From: Gammaproteobacteria bacterium | GTDB taxonomy: Bacteria > Pseudomonadota > Gammaproteobacteria > Pseudomonadales > Azotimanducaceae | Reading direction: 5' to 3' | Assembly: GCA_026709225.1 (NCBI GenBank) | Contig: JAPOTJ010000103.1 | Span: 1 to 32,734 of the forward strand | DNA: 32,734 bases | Shown: one piece after another, positions 8,062 through 15,542 of the stretch | Layout of the letters: each line of letters opens with the position of its first letter | Position numbering within the stretch: position 1 is the first letter of the stretch | Notes under the pieces: model-generated | Seen by the model: the letters and a program-made list of their open reading frames with translations, nothing else | Databases searched by the model: none | Told to the model about the DNA's origin: nothing | Position numbers and translations under genes: made by a program

Positions 8062-8724
8062 ATGCGCTCTGCGCACATGCGCGCCCTCGCCGCCGAAGCG
8101 CTTGGCACCATGCTATTGCTTGCCACCGTGGTTGGCTCGGGCATCATGGGCGAGCGTCTCTCCGACGGCAACGCGGCCATCGCTCTGCTTGGCAACACGC
8201 TTGCCACGGGCGCGATCCTTGCCGTGCTCATTACCATATTCGGGCCATTTTCCGGAGCGCACTTCAATCCTGCCGTGACCTTGTCGTTCGCGCTTCGCGG
8301 CGAAATCAGCAAGGGGCTGGCCGCTCTCTATGTGATCGTTCAGGTGAGCGCGGCGATGGCCGGCGTCGTGCTGGCGCATCTTATGTTTGAAGTCGATGCG
8401 CTGCAGACCTATGCGAAGGCGCGCGAAGGTCCCGCGCAAATGCTCTCCGAGATGGTTGCGACCTTTGGACTGGTGGCGTGCATTCTCGGCACGCTTCGCG
8501 TGCGCCCGCAGGCTGTTGCCGCGATGGTCGGGCTCTATATCTCCGCCGGCTACTGGTTCACTGCCTCAACATCGTTCGCAAATCCGGCGGTCACCATCGC
8601 GCGCAGCTTCACCGACACGTTTTCCGGCATTGCGCCGGGGGATGTGCTCGGGTTCGTAGTCGCGCAGCTCGTCGGCGCGGCGCTGGCGACGGGGATGTTT
8701 TGGTGGTTCGGGCGCGGGCGTTGA
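8062..8724 (+). CDS. MIP/aquaporin-family channel
   Basis: A channel of about 220 residues with six hydrophobic helices and both half-helix NPA motifs: GAHFNPAVTLS in the first half and SFANPAVTIARS in the second. The sequence style (AAEALGTMLLLATVVGSGIMGER near the start, YWFTASTSFANPAVTIARS near the end) resembles the aquaporins often associated with arsenic resistance rather than E. coli AqpZ. That substrate idea is inference, and no ars genes are adjacent. The frame is open from 7960, but the homologous region begins a few residues after ATG 8062; ATG 8077 is an alternative, and neither has a clear ribosome binding site. It is divergent from coxB and convergent with the restriction gene, with an 11-bp gap. 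Confidence 0.88.
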   Translation: MRSAHMRALAAEALGTMLLLATVVGSGIMGERLSDGNAAIALLGNTLATGAILAVLITIFGPFSGAHFNPAVTLSFALRGEISKGLAALYVIVQVSAAMAGVVLAHLMFEVDALQTYAKAREGPAQMLSEMVATFGLVACILGTLRVRPQAVAAMVGLYISAGYWFTASTSFANPAVTIARSFTDTFSGIAPGDVLGFVVAQLVGAALATGMFWWFGRGR

Positions 8725-8735
8725 TCGAAGCAAAC

Positions 8736-9842
8736 CTATTCTTCTGAAGTGCTCGCGTATCTTTGAATAGATTTCCGTCGCGGCAACATGTGCCATAGCA
8801 CAGCGGCATCGAATCTTCGCTCTGGCTTAAGTTGGTTCTGCCCTCCATTCAATATCAGTTCGCGTAATTTCGATCGCGAGATTAAGGGGCTTTTCAGGCG
8901 CAGATGACTCATGAACTTGCGAATTTCCTTACCAGAGACCGAAAAAGATTTGTCAGTTTGAGACTTCATTGACATGCCTTTGTAGATATTTTGATAGTCG
9001 AAGTCTCCGGTTGCCAGAACATCGTAGAGCGCCCTTACATGCCGAGCAACTTCGCGCATTGGACGGCCGGATTTTGGATTCTTCTGCAATTGATAGGTGG
9101 GGAGCTTCATGATTGCTACATCTGACCAGACGAATACGTCGAAACACTCTTCGCAAAGGTCGAGCGATTGACCTTCTGTCCGCCAAATGGGCTGAATAAG
9201 GAATGGCCGTTGAATTTCAGCAGCTACATGTAGGGTGTTCAGGAGCGCATTCTCAAGGGAGCGAATATTCTGCTTAATCTCGACCTCGTTGTTCCAATCT
9301 GAAATCTTGTTGTAAGCAGGACGTAGTAACTCGATCACCTTCTCTCGATGATGACTGTTTTGAGTTTTTCTCAAGGTTGTAGCGACACCCATCATCGCGT
9401 AGGCCGAACTCACAGGGCGCATCACTAATTCCGGTGCCCATTCGCTCTCGTTTGAGCGGGCTGTTGTGATATCTGGAACCACAGTGAGCTTCACTTCCAA
9501 CGCTATTCTGTGGCGGTCTTGGCTTGCGACCACGAGATCAATTTTGTCTACTTCATTTCGGGATAAGCTCGAATAGGGTTCGAACACACTTTCAAATTTA
9601 TAGAAAGGTCTAGTTTTCGATTCGCCGATCACTTCAGCCATGTCCCAATGGTCGTCATGCGCTGAAATTTCTTCCCCCCGCACGACCAGACAGACCGGTC
9701 GCAAGCCGTGATCCCTCATGTACAGGCACAATGACAGTGGAAACGTCGAGTTGAATTGGTTCTTTCCCCAGAGGTCTCCACGGTGTCTAGAAGAATTATC
9801 CCTACTGATTCCATAGAGGGATGCGGACTTAGCAGACGGCAT
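8736..9842 (-). CDS. Type II restriction endonuclease, HindVP-like
   Basis: A nuclease of 368 residues paired with the methyltransferase immediately upstream. Near the N-terminus SLYGISRD followed by WGKNQFNSTFPLSL resembles the start of HindVP-family enzymes, from which a GRCGYC-type target could be guessed but not proved. A PD-(D/E)xK core is visible as D102 (KIDLVVAS) and E116-V-K118 (ALEVKLT). A frame start exists at TTG 9848, but ATG 9842 is preferred; it overlaps the methyltransferase end by 14 nt, so the two are co-translated. The codon usage and AT-richer sequence differ from the flanking cox and aquaporin genes, in keeping with acquired DNA. Confidence 0.8.
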   Translation of the reverse strand: MPSAKSASLYGISRDNSSRHRGDLWGKNQFNSTFPLSLCLYMRDHGLRPVCLVVRGEEISAHDDHWDMAEVIGESKTRPFYKFESVFEPYSSLSRNEVDKIDLVVASQDRHRIALEVKLTVVPDITTARSNESEWAPELVMRPVSSAYAMMGVATTLRKTQNSHHREKVIELLRPAYNKISDWNNEVEIKQNIRSLENALLNTLHVAAEIQRPFLIQPIWRTEGQSLDLCEECFDVFVWSDVAIMKLPTYQLQKNPKSGRPMREVARHVRALYDVLATGDFDYQNIYKGMSMKSQTDKSFSVSGKEIRKFMSHLRLKSPLISRSKLRELILNGGQNQLKPERRFDAAVLWHMLPRRKSIQRYASTSEE

Positions 9843-10812
9843 ATTCAATACCCTTGCCCACGAACGTGCCGAGGTTGACTGGAACGGCGTTCCCTATCTG
9901 TAATTCGACATCTGCGTTTCGGTCGCGTCCACCCCAATCCCACCCCTTGGGAAACGTTTGAATGCGACTTCGCTCCTCGGAAGTCAGCGGGCGAACTGTG
10001 CATGGAGGTGCGCTGTCGAGGTGATTGCCTTGATAGTTTGGCGGTACAGGCCGATTGACTCCTCGTATAGTAGGGGAGGGCTCGTGTACCGAGAAGACGG
10101 AACGACGTGAGTAGTTTCTCGGATGGCGATAGTAGAACTCTACGTCAATATCTTTACCAAGGTAGTCTTTGACGGTCAATGGCTTTGGAGACTGACTCTC
10201 AAGAATCCACTCGTCGAATTTGGCTCCGGTGGTGTTGCCTCCGTCGCGCCAACCGAACACAAAAAATCTGCGTCGAGACTGCGGCACGCCACATCGACTG
10301 GCGTTCAAGACGTATTCGCGAAACTCATAGCCGGACGAATGCAATGTTTGGTGCATCGCCTTATAGGCTTGACTCAGACGTGCTTGAGGAACATTTTCCA
10401 TGAGCAGGTACTTTGGTGCGCATCGAGCGACAATCTCAGCAAATGCGATGGTCAAGTTTGCTCGACGACCTTCAGTGCGCTTGCCAGCCGTCGAAAAATC
10501 TTGGCAAGGAGGGCCGCCAGCAATCATGTCGGGCTTGTGTCGGGTTATCGCCTGCACTGCGCCATCTACGTCGGTTAAGTCTAGAACATGAGCATGCTCT
10601 GAAATATTGCGGTTATAGGTGTCCACCGCAGCATGCCAGTTGTCGTAAGCCGCCACTATTTCTGTACCACTACTAATCAAGCCAGCGCTCAACCCACCGG
10701 AACCGCAAAATAAATCGACTGCCCTAAGGCCGTGTCCAGCGTCACTGCCATTGGTGGTCCGTGATACGGATGCTAATGACTGGTTACCTATTTCGATGCT
10801 CAATTGCGCCAT
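9829..10812 (-). CDS. DNA (cytosine-5-)-methyltransferase of a type II R-M system
   Basis: A 327-residue C5-cytosine methyltransferase. Motifs in order are: I, DLFCGSGG (33-40); IV, GGPPCQDFS with catalytic C103 (99-107); VI, MENV (138-141); VIII, QSRRR (178-182); the target-recognition region in between; IX-like RPLTSEERSRIQTFP; and X, QIGNAVPVNLG (305-315). It protects host DNA from the partner nuclease encoded directly downstream with a 14-nt overlap. No separate controller protein or vsr gene is present. It starts at ATG 10812, about 28 nt from a TATAAT box. Confidence 0.95.
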   Translation of the reverse strand: MAQLSIEIGNQSLASVSRTTNGSDAGHGLRAVDLFCGSGGLSAGLISSGTEIVAAYDNWHAAVDTYNRNISEHAHVLDLTDVDGAVQAITRHKPDMIAGGPPCQDFSTAGKRTEGRRANLTIAFAEIVARCAPKYLLMENVPQARLSQAYKAMHQTLHSSGYEFREYVLNASRCGVPQSRRRFFVFGWRDGGNTTGAKFDEWILESQSPKPLTVKDYLGKDIDVEFYYRHPRNYSRRSVFSVHEPSPTIRGVNRPVPPNYQGNHLDSAPPCTVRPLTSEERSRIQTFPKGWDWGGRDRNADVELQIGNAVPVNLGTFVGKGIEYAVC

Positions 10813-11120
10813 CAGCCGCGCCGTCTATGGATGTAGAGGATTATAGCCTGAGCCACGAGATGTGGGTAGGTTAGCTGATTCAAGATACTACATCGACTAT
10901 GGTAGTGAAGGCTCGTCCAAGGCCACGGCAGACACAAAAAGCATATTGGAGTCAATCACAGTTATCCCGCTCCTCAATGTCACCACGTAATCTCAAGGTC
11001 AGCGCTTTCGAATTCTCAGGACATTGAAAGTTACGCGCAACGCATGGCGTCAGAGACAAGCCAAGTGTGAGATGCTGTGCGCGTATATTGATATATAGAT
11101 CGATCCCTCCTACGAGCATC
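10813..11120. other. Gap between methyltransferase and DUF2878-like gene
   Basis: About 308 bp between two divergent genes. It holds a TATAAT at 10840-10845 read on the minus strand toward the methyltransferase, with only a weak -35. An AT-rich stretch (TATATTGATATATAGATCGATC, around 11084-11105) just before the plus-strand gene may be its promoter region. I see no coding remnant. Confidence 0.4.
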
Positions 11121-11678
11121 ATGTCTTCGCGAATTGTCCGCAGCATTGCCAACTTTCTTGGATTCCAAGCCACTTGGTGGGCCTGCGCTTTGGGAGCGGC
11201 GAGCGGGCATCCGCTGATCGGACCGCTCGTTGCCTTCATCTGGTTACTTGTCCACTTGGCGACCCTTCCGCCCTTGATTGAAAGTGAACGCACGCGCAGC
11301 ATGGAAATAAGCTTAGAGCTGAAGTTGATTCTCAGTGCGGCGGCTTTGGGCTATGTGTGCGATAGCGCGCTTGTCGTTCTTGGCGTTTTGGAGTTTCCTG
11401 AAAGCGCGGGGATCGCACTGCCGACAACGCCTTGGATGGTCGCGCTGTGGATGGCGTTTGCCGCGACGTTGCGGCACAGCATGAACTGGATGCGAGGGCG
11501 ATATCTGGTGGGAGTGTTGGCTGGTGCGTTGTTTGCGCCGCTCGCTTATCGGGCGGGCGAGGTGCTCGGTGCGCTGACGCTCGCGCCGGCACCATTCGGA
11601 CTGTTCGCAGTAGCCGCCGTGTGGCTTGCAGCTATCCCGCTGCTTTTATGGCTGAGGGAGCGGTTCGAGTCGGGCTGA
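11121..11678 (+). CDS. DUF2878-like integral membrane protein
   Basis: A 185-residue protein with about five to six hydrophobic helices. The opening segment NFLGFQATWWACALGAASG and the later LGYVCDSALVVLGVLEF and PTTPWMVALWMAFAATLRHSM are typical of DUF2878 proteins, whose function is unknown. The frame begins at 11067, but ATG 11121 gives the family's usual N-terminus. DUF2878 genes are often found beside lipid or photolyase-related genes; here it stands alone between a restriction-modification system and a toxin-antitoxin pair, so context adds no hint of function. Confidence 0.8.
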   Translation: MSSRIVRSIANFLGFQATWWACALGAASGHPLIGPLVAFIWLLVHLATLPPLIESERTRSMEISLELKLILSAAALGYVCDSALVVLGVLEFPESAGIALPTTPWMVALWMAFAATLRHSMNWMRGRYLVGVLAGALFAPLAYRAGEVLGALTLAPAPFGLFAVAAVWLAAIPLLLWLRERFESG

Positions 11679-11747
11679 AGGATAGTTCGTCCAAGCATTG
11701 ATATATCTCTTGGTATACTACATAGGCTGATAAGCCGTTCATGGTTG

Positions 11748-12020
11748 ATGCGTTCGAATACTGCCGAGGAAGTCCAAGTGGAAGCCGAGATCGATTACAA
11801 AGGTGTTGCAAAGGTGTTTTGGAGTGGCAGAAGCCAAGCAGTGCGATTACCCGCCGCATGCCGGTTTGAGGCGACCGAAGTAGAAATTGTGAAGCGCGGC
11901 GAGCAACTCACGTTGAAGCCGCGTGGGAAAGACTGGGATGCCTTCTTTCGGTCGAAGTCACGTGCATCTCTGCCAGCGCGCGAGCAGTTAGCGTTGGAAG
12001 AACGCGAAAAATTACCCTAA
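11748..12020 (+). CDS. vapB: VapB-family antitoxin
   Basis: A 90-residue protein with the swapped-hairpin AbrB-type DNA-binding core: KVFWSGRSQAVRLPAACRF, then EVEIVKRGEQLTLKPRGKDWDAFF, the common VapB pattern. The C-terminal acidic tail would wrap the toxin. A TTG at 11745 and an ATG at 11748 are both possible starts; the ATG is preferred. The residues before the core (about 23) are longer than in most VapB proteins. Its stop overlaps the vapC start by one base (TAATG). Upstream is an AT-rich region with the palindrome GTATAC inside a -10-like TATACT (11714-11719), where an autorepressing complex could bind. Confidence 0.9.
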   Translation: MRSNTAEEVQVEAEIDYKGVAKVFWSGRSQAVRLPAACRFEATEVEIVKRGEQLTLKPRGKDWDAFFRSKSRASLPAREQLALEEREKLP

Positions 12021-12430
12021 TGTTCATGCTCGATACGGATAGCTGCATATTCGTCATGAACCGTCGAGACGAGGCTCTCGGTCGCAAATTCGTTGAAAAC
12101 GCCTCGCAGATTTGCATATCCTCCATCACCCATGCGGAGCTTTGCTTTGGCGTTGCACATTCCGCGCACATCGAGCGCAACGCAGCGGCTCTTGACGAGT
12201 TTTGTTTCAACCTTGACATTCAATCTTATCCGGTAGACGCGGGTGCCTACTATGGTCGTATCAGACATGCGCTCACCGCACAAGGCAGTCTGATTGGTGC
12301 CAACGACCTCTTGATTGCCAGCCATGCGCTGAGCCTCGGAGCGATATTGGTGACGGGCAACGAGCGCGAGTTTTGTCGTGTGCCCGACCTCAAGTTCGAA
12401 AACTGGTTGCAGCTAGCGCGGGATGATTGA
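12020..12430 (+). CDS. vapC: VapC-family PIN-domain ribonuclease toxin
   Basis: A 136-residue PIN-domain toxin, expected to cleave tRNA or rRNA when free of VapB. The metal-binding acidic residues are present: D5 and D7 in MLDTD, E40 in THAELCFG, D96 in GANDLLIASHAL, followed by the usual TGNEREF near the end. The length is normal and no disruption is visible, so the pair looks functional. It is convergent with aroE across a 73-bp gap that shows no obvious terminator. Confidence 0.93.
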   Translation: MFMLDTDSCIFVMNRRDEALGRKFVENASQICISSITHAELCFGVAHSAHIERNAAALDEFCFNLDIQSYPVDAGAYYGRIRHALTAQGSLIGANDLLIASHALSLGAILVTGNEREFCRVPDLKFENWLQLARDD

Positions 12431-12503
12431 CGCGGATACAGGCATTCGCGCTGCGGAAGCTGCGAACATGGTGCCGCACTGCCTTGTAGCAACGACCTGA
12501 GTT

Positions 12504-13325
12504 TCAGGAATGACGGAGCGCTGCGAGCGCCGCCTCAGCGTCCGGCATCACGCCATGCCAAATCTCAAAACTAAACGCGGCTTGCCAGACGAGCATACCC
12601 AGCCCGTCGCGCGCGTCACGCGCACCGCAGCGCTTGGCTTTCGCGCAAAAGGCTGCATCTCCATGCAGGTCATACGAGAGGTCGTAGCACAACGCACCTT
12701 TCAAAGAGTCGGAGAAATTCCGGGGAGCTGACCGAACTTCCCCCGAAGTCGCATTGATCACCAGATCGAATTCGGTCTCGCCACGGTCGAACGAACAAGC
12801 TTCAAGTTGGCCTTTGCCGAGTTGTGCGAACCTTTCCACGAGTGCCTGCGCACGCGCAAGCGTGCGGTTGGCAACAACGAGCCGCTTCGGTTGCTCAGCG
12901 AGCAACGAGGGCACAATCCCCCGAGTCGCACCGCCAGCACCGACGATCAGAATCCGCAGTTCTGTGGTCGCGACGCCCCACTGCGTCTTGAGGTCAGCCA
13001 GCAGTCCTGCGCCGTCGGTGCTGTGCCCCCGCGTTCTGCCGCCTTCGAGCACGGTGATGGTGTTCACCGACTCGGTCAGTGCCGCGTTGTCGTCAAGTTG
13101 GTCCACCCAGGCGGCGGCGTCGCCCTTGAATGGGGCTGTGACGTTCATGCCGCATCCGCCTGAATCGAAAAAACGCCCGGCGACGCTATTGAAGCCGTCT
13201 TCGGGTGCGAATAGTCTTGTGTACTCAAGATCAATGCCGCAGCCGCGCGCGAATTCAGCGTGGACTTGCGGCGAAAGACTATGCGCGATCGGGTTGCCGA
13301 TCACTGCGAAGCGGGGCGTTTTCAC
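12504..13325 (-). CDS. aroE: Shikimate dehydrogenase (NADP+)
   Basis: A 273-residue enzyme reducing 3-dehydroshikimate to shikimate in aromatic amino acid synthesis. The N-terminal substrate domain has GNPIAHSLSPQVH and MNVTAPFK (about residues 60-67), containing the catalytic lysine. The catalytic aspartate is in HSTDGAGLL, where most homologues have NTDG. The NADP-binding loop is VGAGGATRG with ANRTLARA (the R that binds the 2'-phosphate). The C-terminal DGLGMLVWQAAFSFEIW is standard. It starts at GTG 13325, overlapping the tsaC stop by GTGA, so it is the last gene of dprA-purE-tsaC-aroE. The TVP to TAP and NTDG to STDG changes are mild and probably compatible with activity. Confidence 0.95.
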   Translation of the reverse strand: MKTPRFAVIGNPIAHSLSPQVHAEFARGCGIDLEYTRLFAPEDGFNSVAGRFFDSGGCGMNVTAPFKGDAAAWVDQLDDNAALTESVNTITVLEGGRTRGHSTDGAGLLADLKTQWGVATTELRILIVGAGGATRGIVPSLLAEQPKRLVVANRTLARAQALVERFAQLGKGQLEACSFDRGETEFDLVINATSGEVRSAPRNFSDSLKGALCYDLSYDLHGDAAFCAKAKRCGARDARDGLGMLVWQAAFSFEIWHGVMPDAEAALAALRHS

Positions 13326-13900
13326 GCCGAGCTCTGGTTCGCGGCGCGCACTATTTCGCCGCTGACGGCATCGCGTATCTCGCTCGGTCCCGTGGCGTTG
13401 CCAATCTGGCCGGGCAGCACCATATCGAGCGCCCGTCCGAAGTATTGACGCACTCGTAGCGCCGAGCGCGCGGGCGGCGCACCTGATGGATTGGCCGACG
13501 TGGAAATGATCGGCACGCCAGCCTGGTCAATCACGCGTCGCATCTGCGCATGAAGAGGCACCCTGACAGCAATTCGTTCGGAGTCGCCGTGCGCAAGTTC
13601 GCTGATCTCGCTCATATCGGTTGCCGGAACGAGCCAAGTTACATGGCCAGGCCAAGAGGCGAGCACGTCGCGTTGCCGCGCTGCGTCAAGTGGCGCGAGC
13701 AATGGCAAGGCATCTTCGGCGCTTGCCAGCGTAACAATCAGCCCCTTGCCGACGGAGCGTCCTTTCAGCTCGATCAAGGCTTCAATTGCTTGATCATCAT
13801 GCGCATCGCAAGCGAGCCCCCACACACCTTCGGTCGCCTGCGCGACGATACCGCCTCGCGCAAGGCGCTGCGCTGCCAGTTGTTCGTGAAACCAAGTCAG
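13322..13900 (-). CDS. tsaC: Threonylcarbamoyl-AMP synthase (YrdC/TsaC), apparent CTG start
   Basis: Makes threonylcarbamoyl-AMP from threonine, bicarbonate and ATP for the t6A modification of ANN-decoding tRNAs. The first in-frame ATG/GTG/TTG codon is a GTG at 13825, which falls inside the conserved core ATEGVWGLACD and cannot be the true start. Upstream the frame stays open to a stop at 13951-13949 and encodes LTWFHEQLAAQRLARGGIVA, a normal YrdC N-terminus. A CTG at 13900 gives about 192 residues, matches the Pseudomonas TsaC N-terminal length, and has GAGGA (13914-13910) at a proper distance inside the end of purE. Other motifs present are LKGRSVGKGL and STSANPSGAPP. The usual PTE motif reads ATE here. 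Confidence 0.85.
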   Translation of the reverse strand: MTWFHEQLAAQRLARGGIVAQATEGVWGLACDAHDDQAIEALIELKGRSVGKGLIVTLASAEDALPLLAPLDAARQRDVLASWPGHVTWLVPATDMSEISELAHGDSERIAVRVPLHAQMRRVIDQAGVPIISTSANPSGAPPARSALRVRQYFGRALDMVLPGQIGNATGPSEIRDAVSGEIVRAANQSSA

Positions 13901-13905
13901 CGGCG

Positions 13906-14382
13906 TCAGTCCTCGAGCGTTGCTGTTTCGACCTTGCGCTGTCCCGCTTCACGGTCATTCTTGAGCGCTTCTCTCACGGCTTCGTTGTGAAGAGCAATGA
14001 TCTGCGCCGCCAAAAACCCGGCATTGCGCCCGCCATCGACCGCCACGGTCGCGACCGGAATGCCGGGCGGCATCTGCACCGTCGAGAGCGCTGCGTCGAA
14101 TCCGGACAGTGCGCCGGAGGCAATCGGCACGCCAATGACCGGGCGCAGCGTGTGCGCGGCCACCGCGCCAGCCAGATGCGCGGCCATGCCAGCGCCACAA
14201 ATAAACGCTGCGACATCGCGTGCTTCCGCATCCTTGATGATGCCGCGCACGCGCTCTGGCGTCCGGTGCGCGGATGCCACATGCGCTTCCGCATGCACGC
14301 CGAGGCTGCCGAGTACTTCTTTGGCGCGGCGCATAACAGTCCAGTCGTTTTGAGAGCCCATGAGAATGCAGACCCAGGACAT
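13906..14382 (-). CDS. purE: N5-carboxyaminoimidazole ribonucleotide mutase
   Basis: A 158-residue enzyme of purine synthesis that converts N5-CAIR to CAIR. The N-terminal phosphate/substrate motif reads MGSQNDW (usually MGSKSDW), the catalytic histidine is in SAHRTP (about residue 42), and the glycine loop reads CGAGMAAHLAG where most class I enzymes have GAGGAAHLPG. VQMPPGIPVATVAV is typical. The ATG at 14382 was chosen because AAGGAG lies just upstream; the frame extends further but without a suitable start. It lies 16 nt after dprA and overlaps the tsaC translation signals. The usual partner purK is not adjacent, so N5-CAIR must be made by a gene elsewhere. Confidence 0.93.
   Translation of the reverse strand: MSWVCILMGSQNDWTVMRRAKEVLGSLGVHAEAHVASAHRTPERVRGIIKDAEARDVAAFICGAGMAAHLAGAVAAHTLRPVIGVPIASGALSGFDAALSTVQMPPGIPVATVAVDGGRNAGFLAAQIIALHNEAVREALKNDREAGQRKVETATLED
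13910..13914 (-). promoter_or_regulatory. Ribosome binding site deciding the tsaC CTG start
   Basis: GAGGA on the minus strand lies within the last codons of purE, 9 nt before the CTG at 13900. There is no AUG, GUG or UUG in this frame between the upstream stop and the conserved core, so this site supports initiation at CTG by coupling to purE termination. Confidence 0.5.
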
Positions 14383-14398
14383 ATCGCTCCTTGAATAG

Positions 14399-15412
14399 CT
14401 AGTAAGTGGAGGCACGAATATACCCTCTTGCCCCGTTCTCGACAAATCCGGCGAGTTCAAGGTTGAGCAGTGTCTGCAAAAGCGTTTCCGTGCTGAGTCC
14501 GGTGCGAGTCAGCAAGACATCGAAGGCCGTATGGGTGAAGTCAAGGGCATCGAGCACTCGCTGCTGGGTCCTGTCGAGCTTCTCGCTCGAAGTTTCCTCC
14601 TGCGTGGTCTCGAGTGTGAACCCAAGTGCGGAGAGGACATCTTCGGTGTTCTCGATGAGGGCGGCACCGTCGCGTATGAGCGCATGTCCGCCGCGCGAGA
14701 GGTGACTGCTCACAGGGCCGGGCACGGCCATCACTTCGCGCCCTTGTTCAAGCGCATAGCTTGCGGTGATGAGGCTGCCGCTTTTTGCGCGCGCTTCAAT
14801 GACGAGGGTGCCAAGTGCGAGCCCGCTCACGATTCGGTTGCGTTCCGGGAAGCGATAGCGTGTCGGGCCGAAGTGCGGTGGGTACTCGCTGACGATCGCG
14901 CCGCCTTGCTTCACGATCGTGTCCGCGAGCGCAGCGTTTCTGGCTGGATAGAGCCGTTCATGTCCACTGCCGAGCACTGTGATGGTCGGCGACGGCCCTT
15001 TCAGTGCGCCGATGTGCGCGGCGGTGTCGATACCCAAGGCAAGCCCGCTTATGACGGCGAGACCCGCGTCTGAAAGCTGCTGCGCCATCATGGTCGCGAA
15101 GCGTTGCCCGGCGCCGCTCGCCTCGCGGCCGCCGACAATCGCCAGCGAATCCATGTGCAGAGCCTGCGTCGAGCCGCGCACAAAGAGCAGCAGCGGTGGG
15201 TCAGGGATCTCGGCAAGCCGTGTTGGGAAGCCTGTGTCGTTGATCGTGATCATGTGGATACCGAGGCGTTCGCAGGTGTGAGTCACTTGCAGGATGTCAT
15301 TGCTTGCCCTAGGGGTATCCGGCGGAGCATCAAGGAACCTTTTGCGATCCTTCGCGTTGTTCAGTCTGTTGGCAAGCAGAGCGCTGAGGACTCGGATTTG
15401 GAAGCTGTTCAT
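14399..15412 (-). CDS. dprA: DNA-processing protein DprA/Smf
   Basis: A protein of about 337 residues that loads RecA onto incoming single-stranded DNA during transformation. The Rossmann-like core is clear: LAIVGGREASGAG (usually VGSRNAS), ISGLALGIDTAAHIGAL, the VLGSGHERLYPARN segment, SEYPPHFGPTRYRFPERNRI and VIEARAKSGSLITASYALEQGREVMAVPG. A C-terminal winged-helix domain follows (TQQRVLDALDFTHTAFDVL to GYIRAS). The N-terminal region is short and poorly conserved. ATG 15412 is preferred over ATG 15442 because a weak CCAGG site precedes it. It is the first gene of the dprA-purE-tsaC-aroE unit and is divergent from miaB. Confidence 0.92.
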   Translation of the reverse strand: MNSFQIRVLSALLANRLNNAKDRKRFLDAPPDTPRASNDILQVTHTCERLGIHMITINDTGFPTRLAEIPDPPLLLFVRGSTQALHMDSLAIVGGREASGAGQRFATMMAQQLSDAGLAVISGLALGIDTAAHIGALKGPSPTITVLGSGHERLYPARNAALADTIVKQGGAIVSEYPPHFGPTRYRFPERNRIVSGLALGTLVIEARAKSGSLITASYALEQGREVMAVPGPVSSHLSRGGHALIRDGAALIENTEDVLSALGFTLETTQEETSSEKLDRTQQRVLDALDFTHTAFDVLLTRTGLSTETLLQTLLNLELAGFVENGARGYIRASTY

Positions 15413-15503
15413 CGAGCCTGGCTTTCTGAGAAAAGCACCCATGCAAGCACAGCGCCAAGCACAGGGTTTGAGAGAAGAACGCAAAGACTTGTAGGAGACT
15501 GTC

Positions 15504-15509
15504 TATAAT
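15504..15509 (+). promoter_or_regulatory. Candidate -10 box upstream of miaB
   Basis: A perfect TATAAT lies 33 nt before the miaB ATG in the divergent dprA/miaB gap. No good -35 hexamer is found at 16-18 nt, so the promoter assignment is tentative. Confidence 0.4.
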
Positions 15510-15542
15510 TCTCGCCCGCACAGCACTTGACCGCGATTTCTC

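Noticed and set aside
11087..11706. ATTGATATAT at 11087-11096 and 11697-11706 flanking the DUF2878-like gene as possible direct repeats of an insertion
   Set aside because: Only 10 AT-rich bases match and both lie where promoters are expected, so chance or promoter composition explains them.
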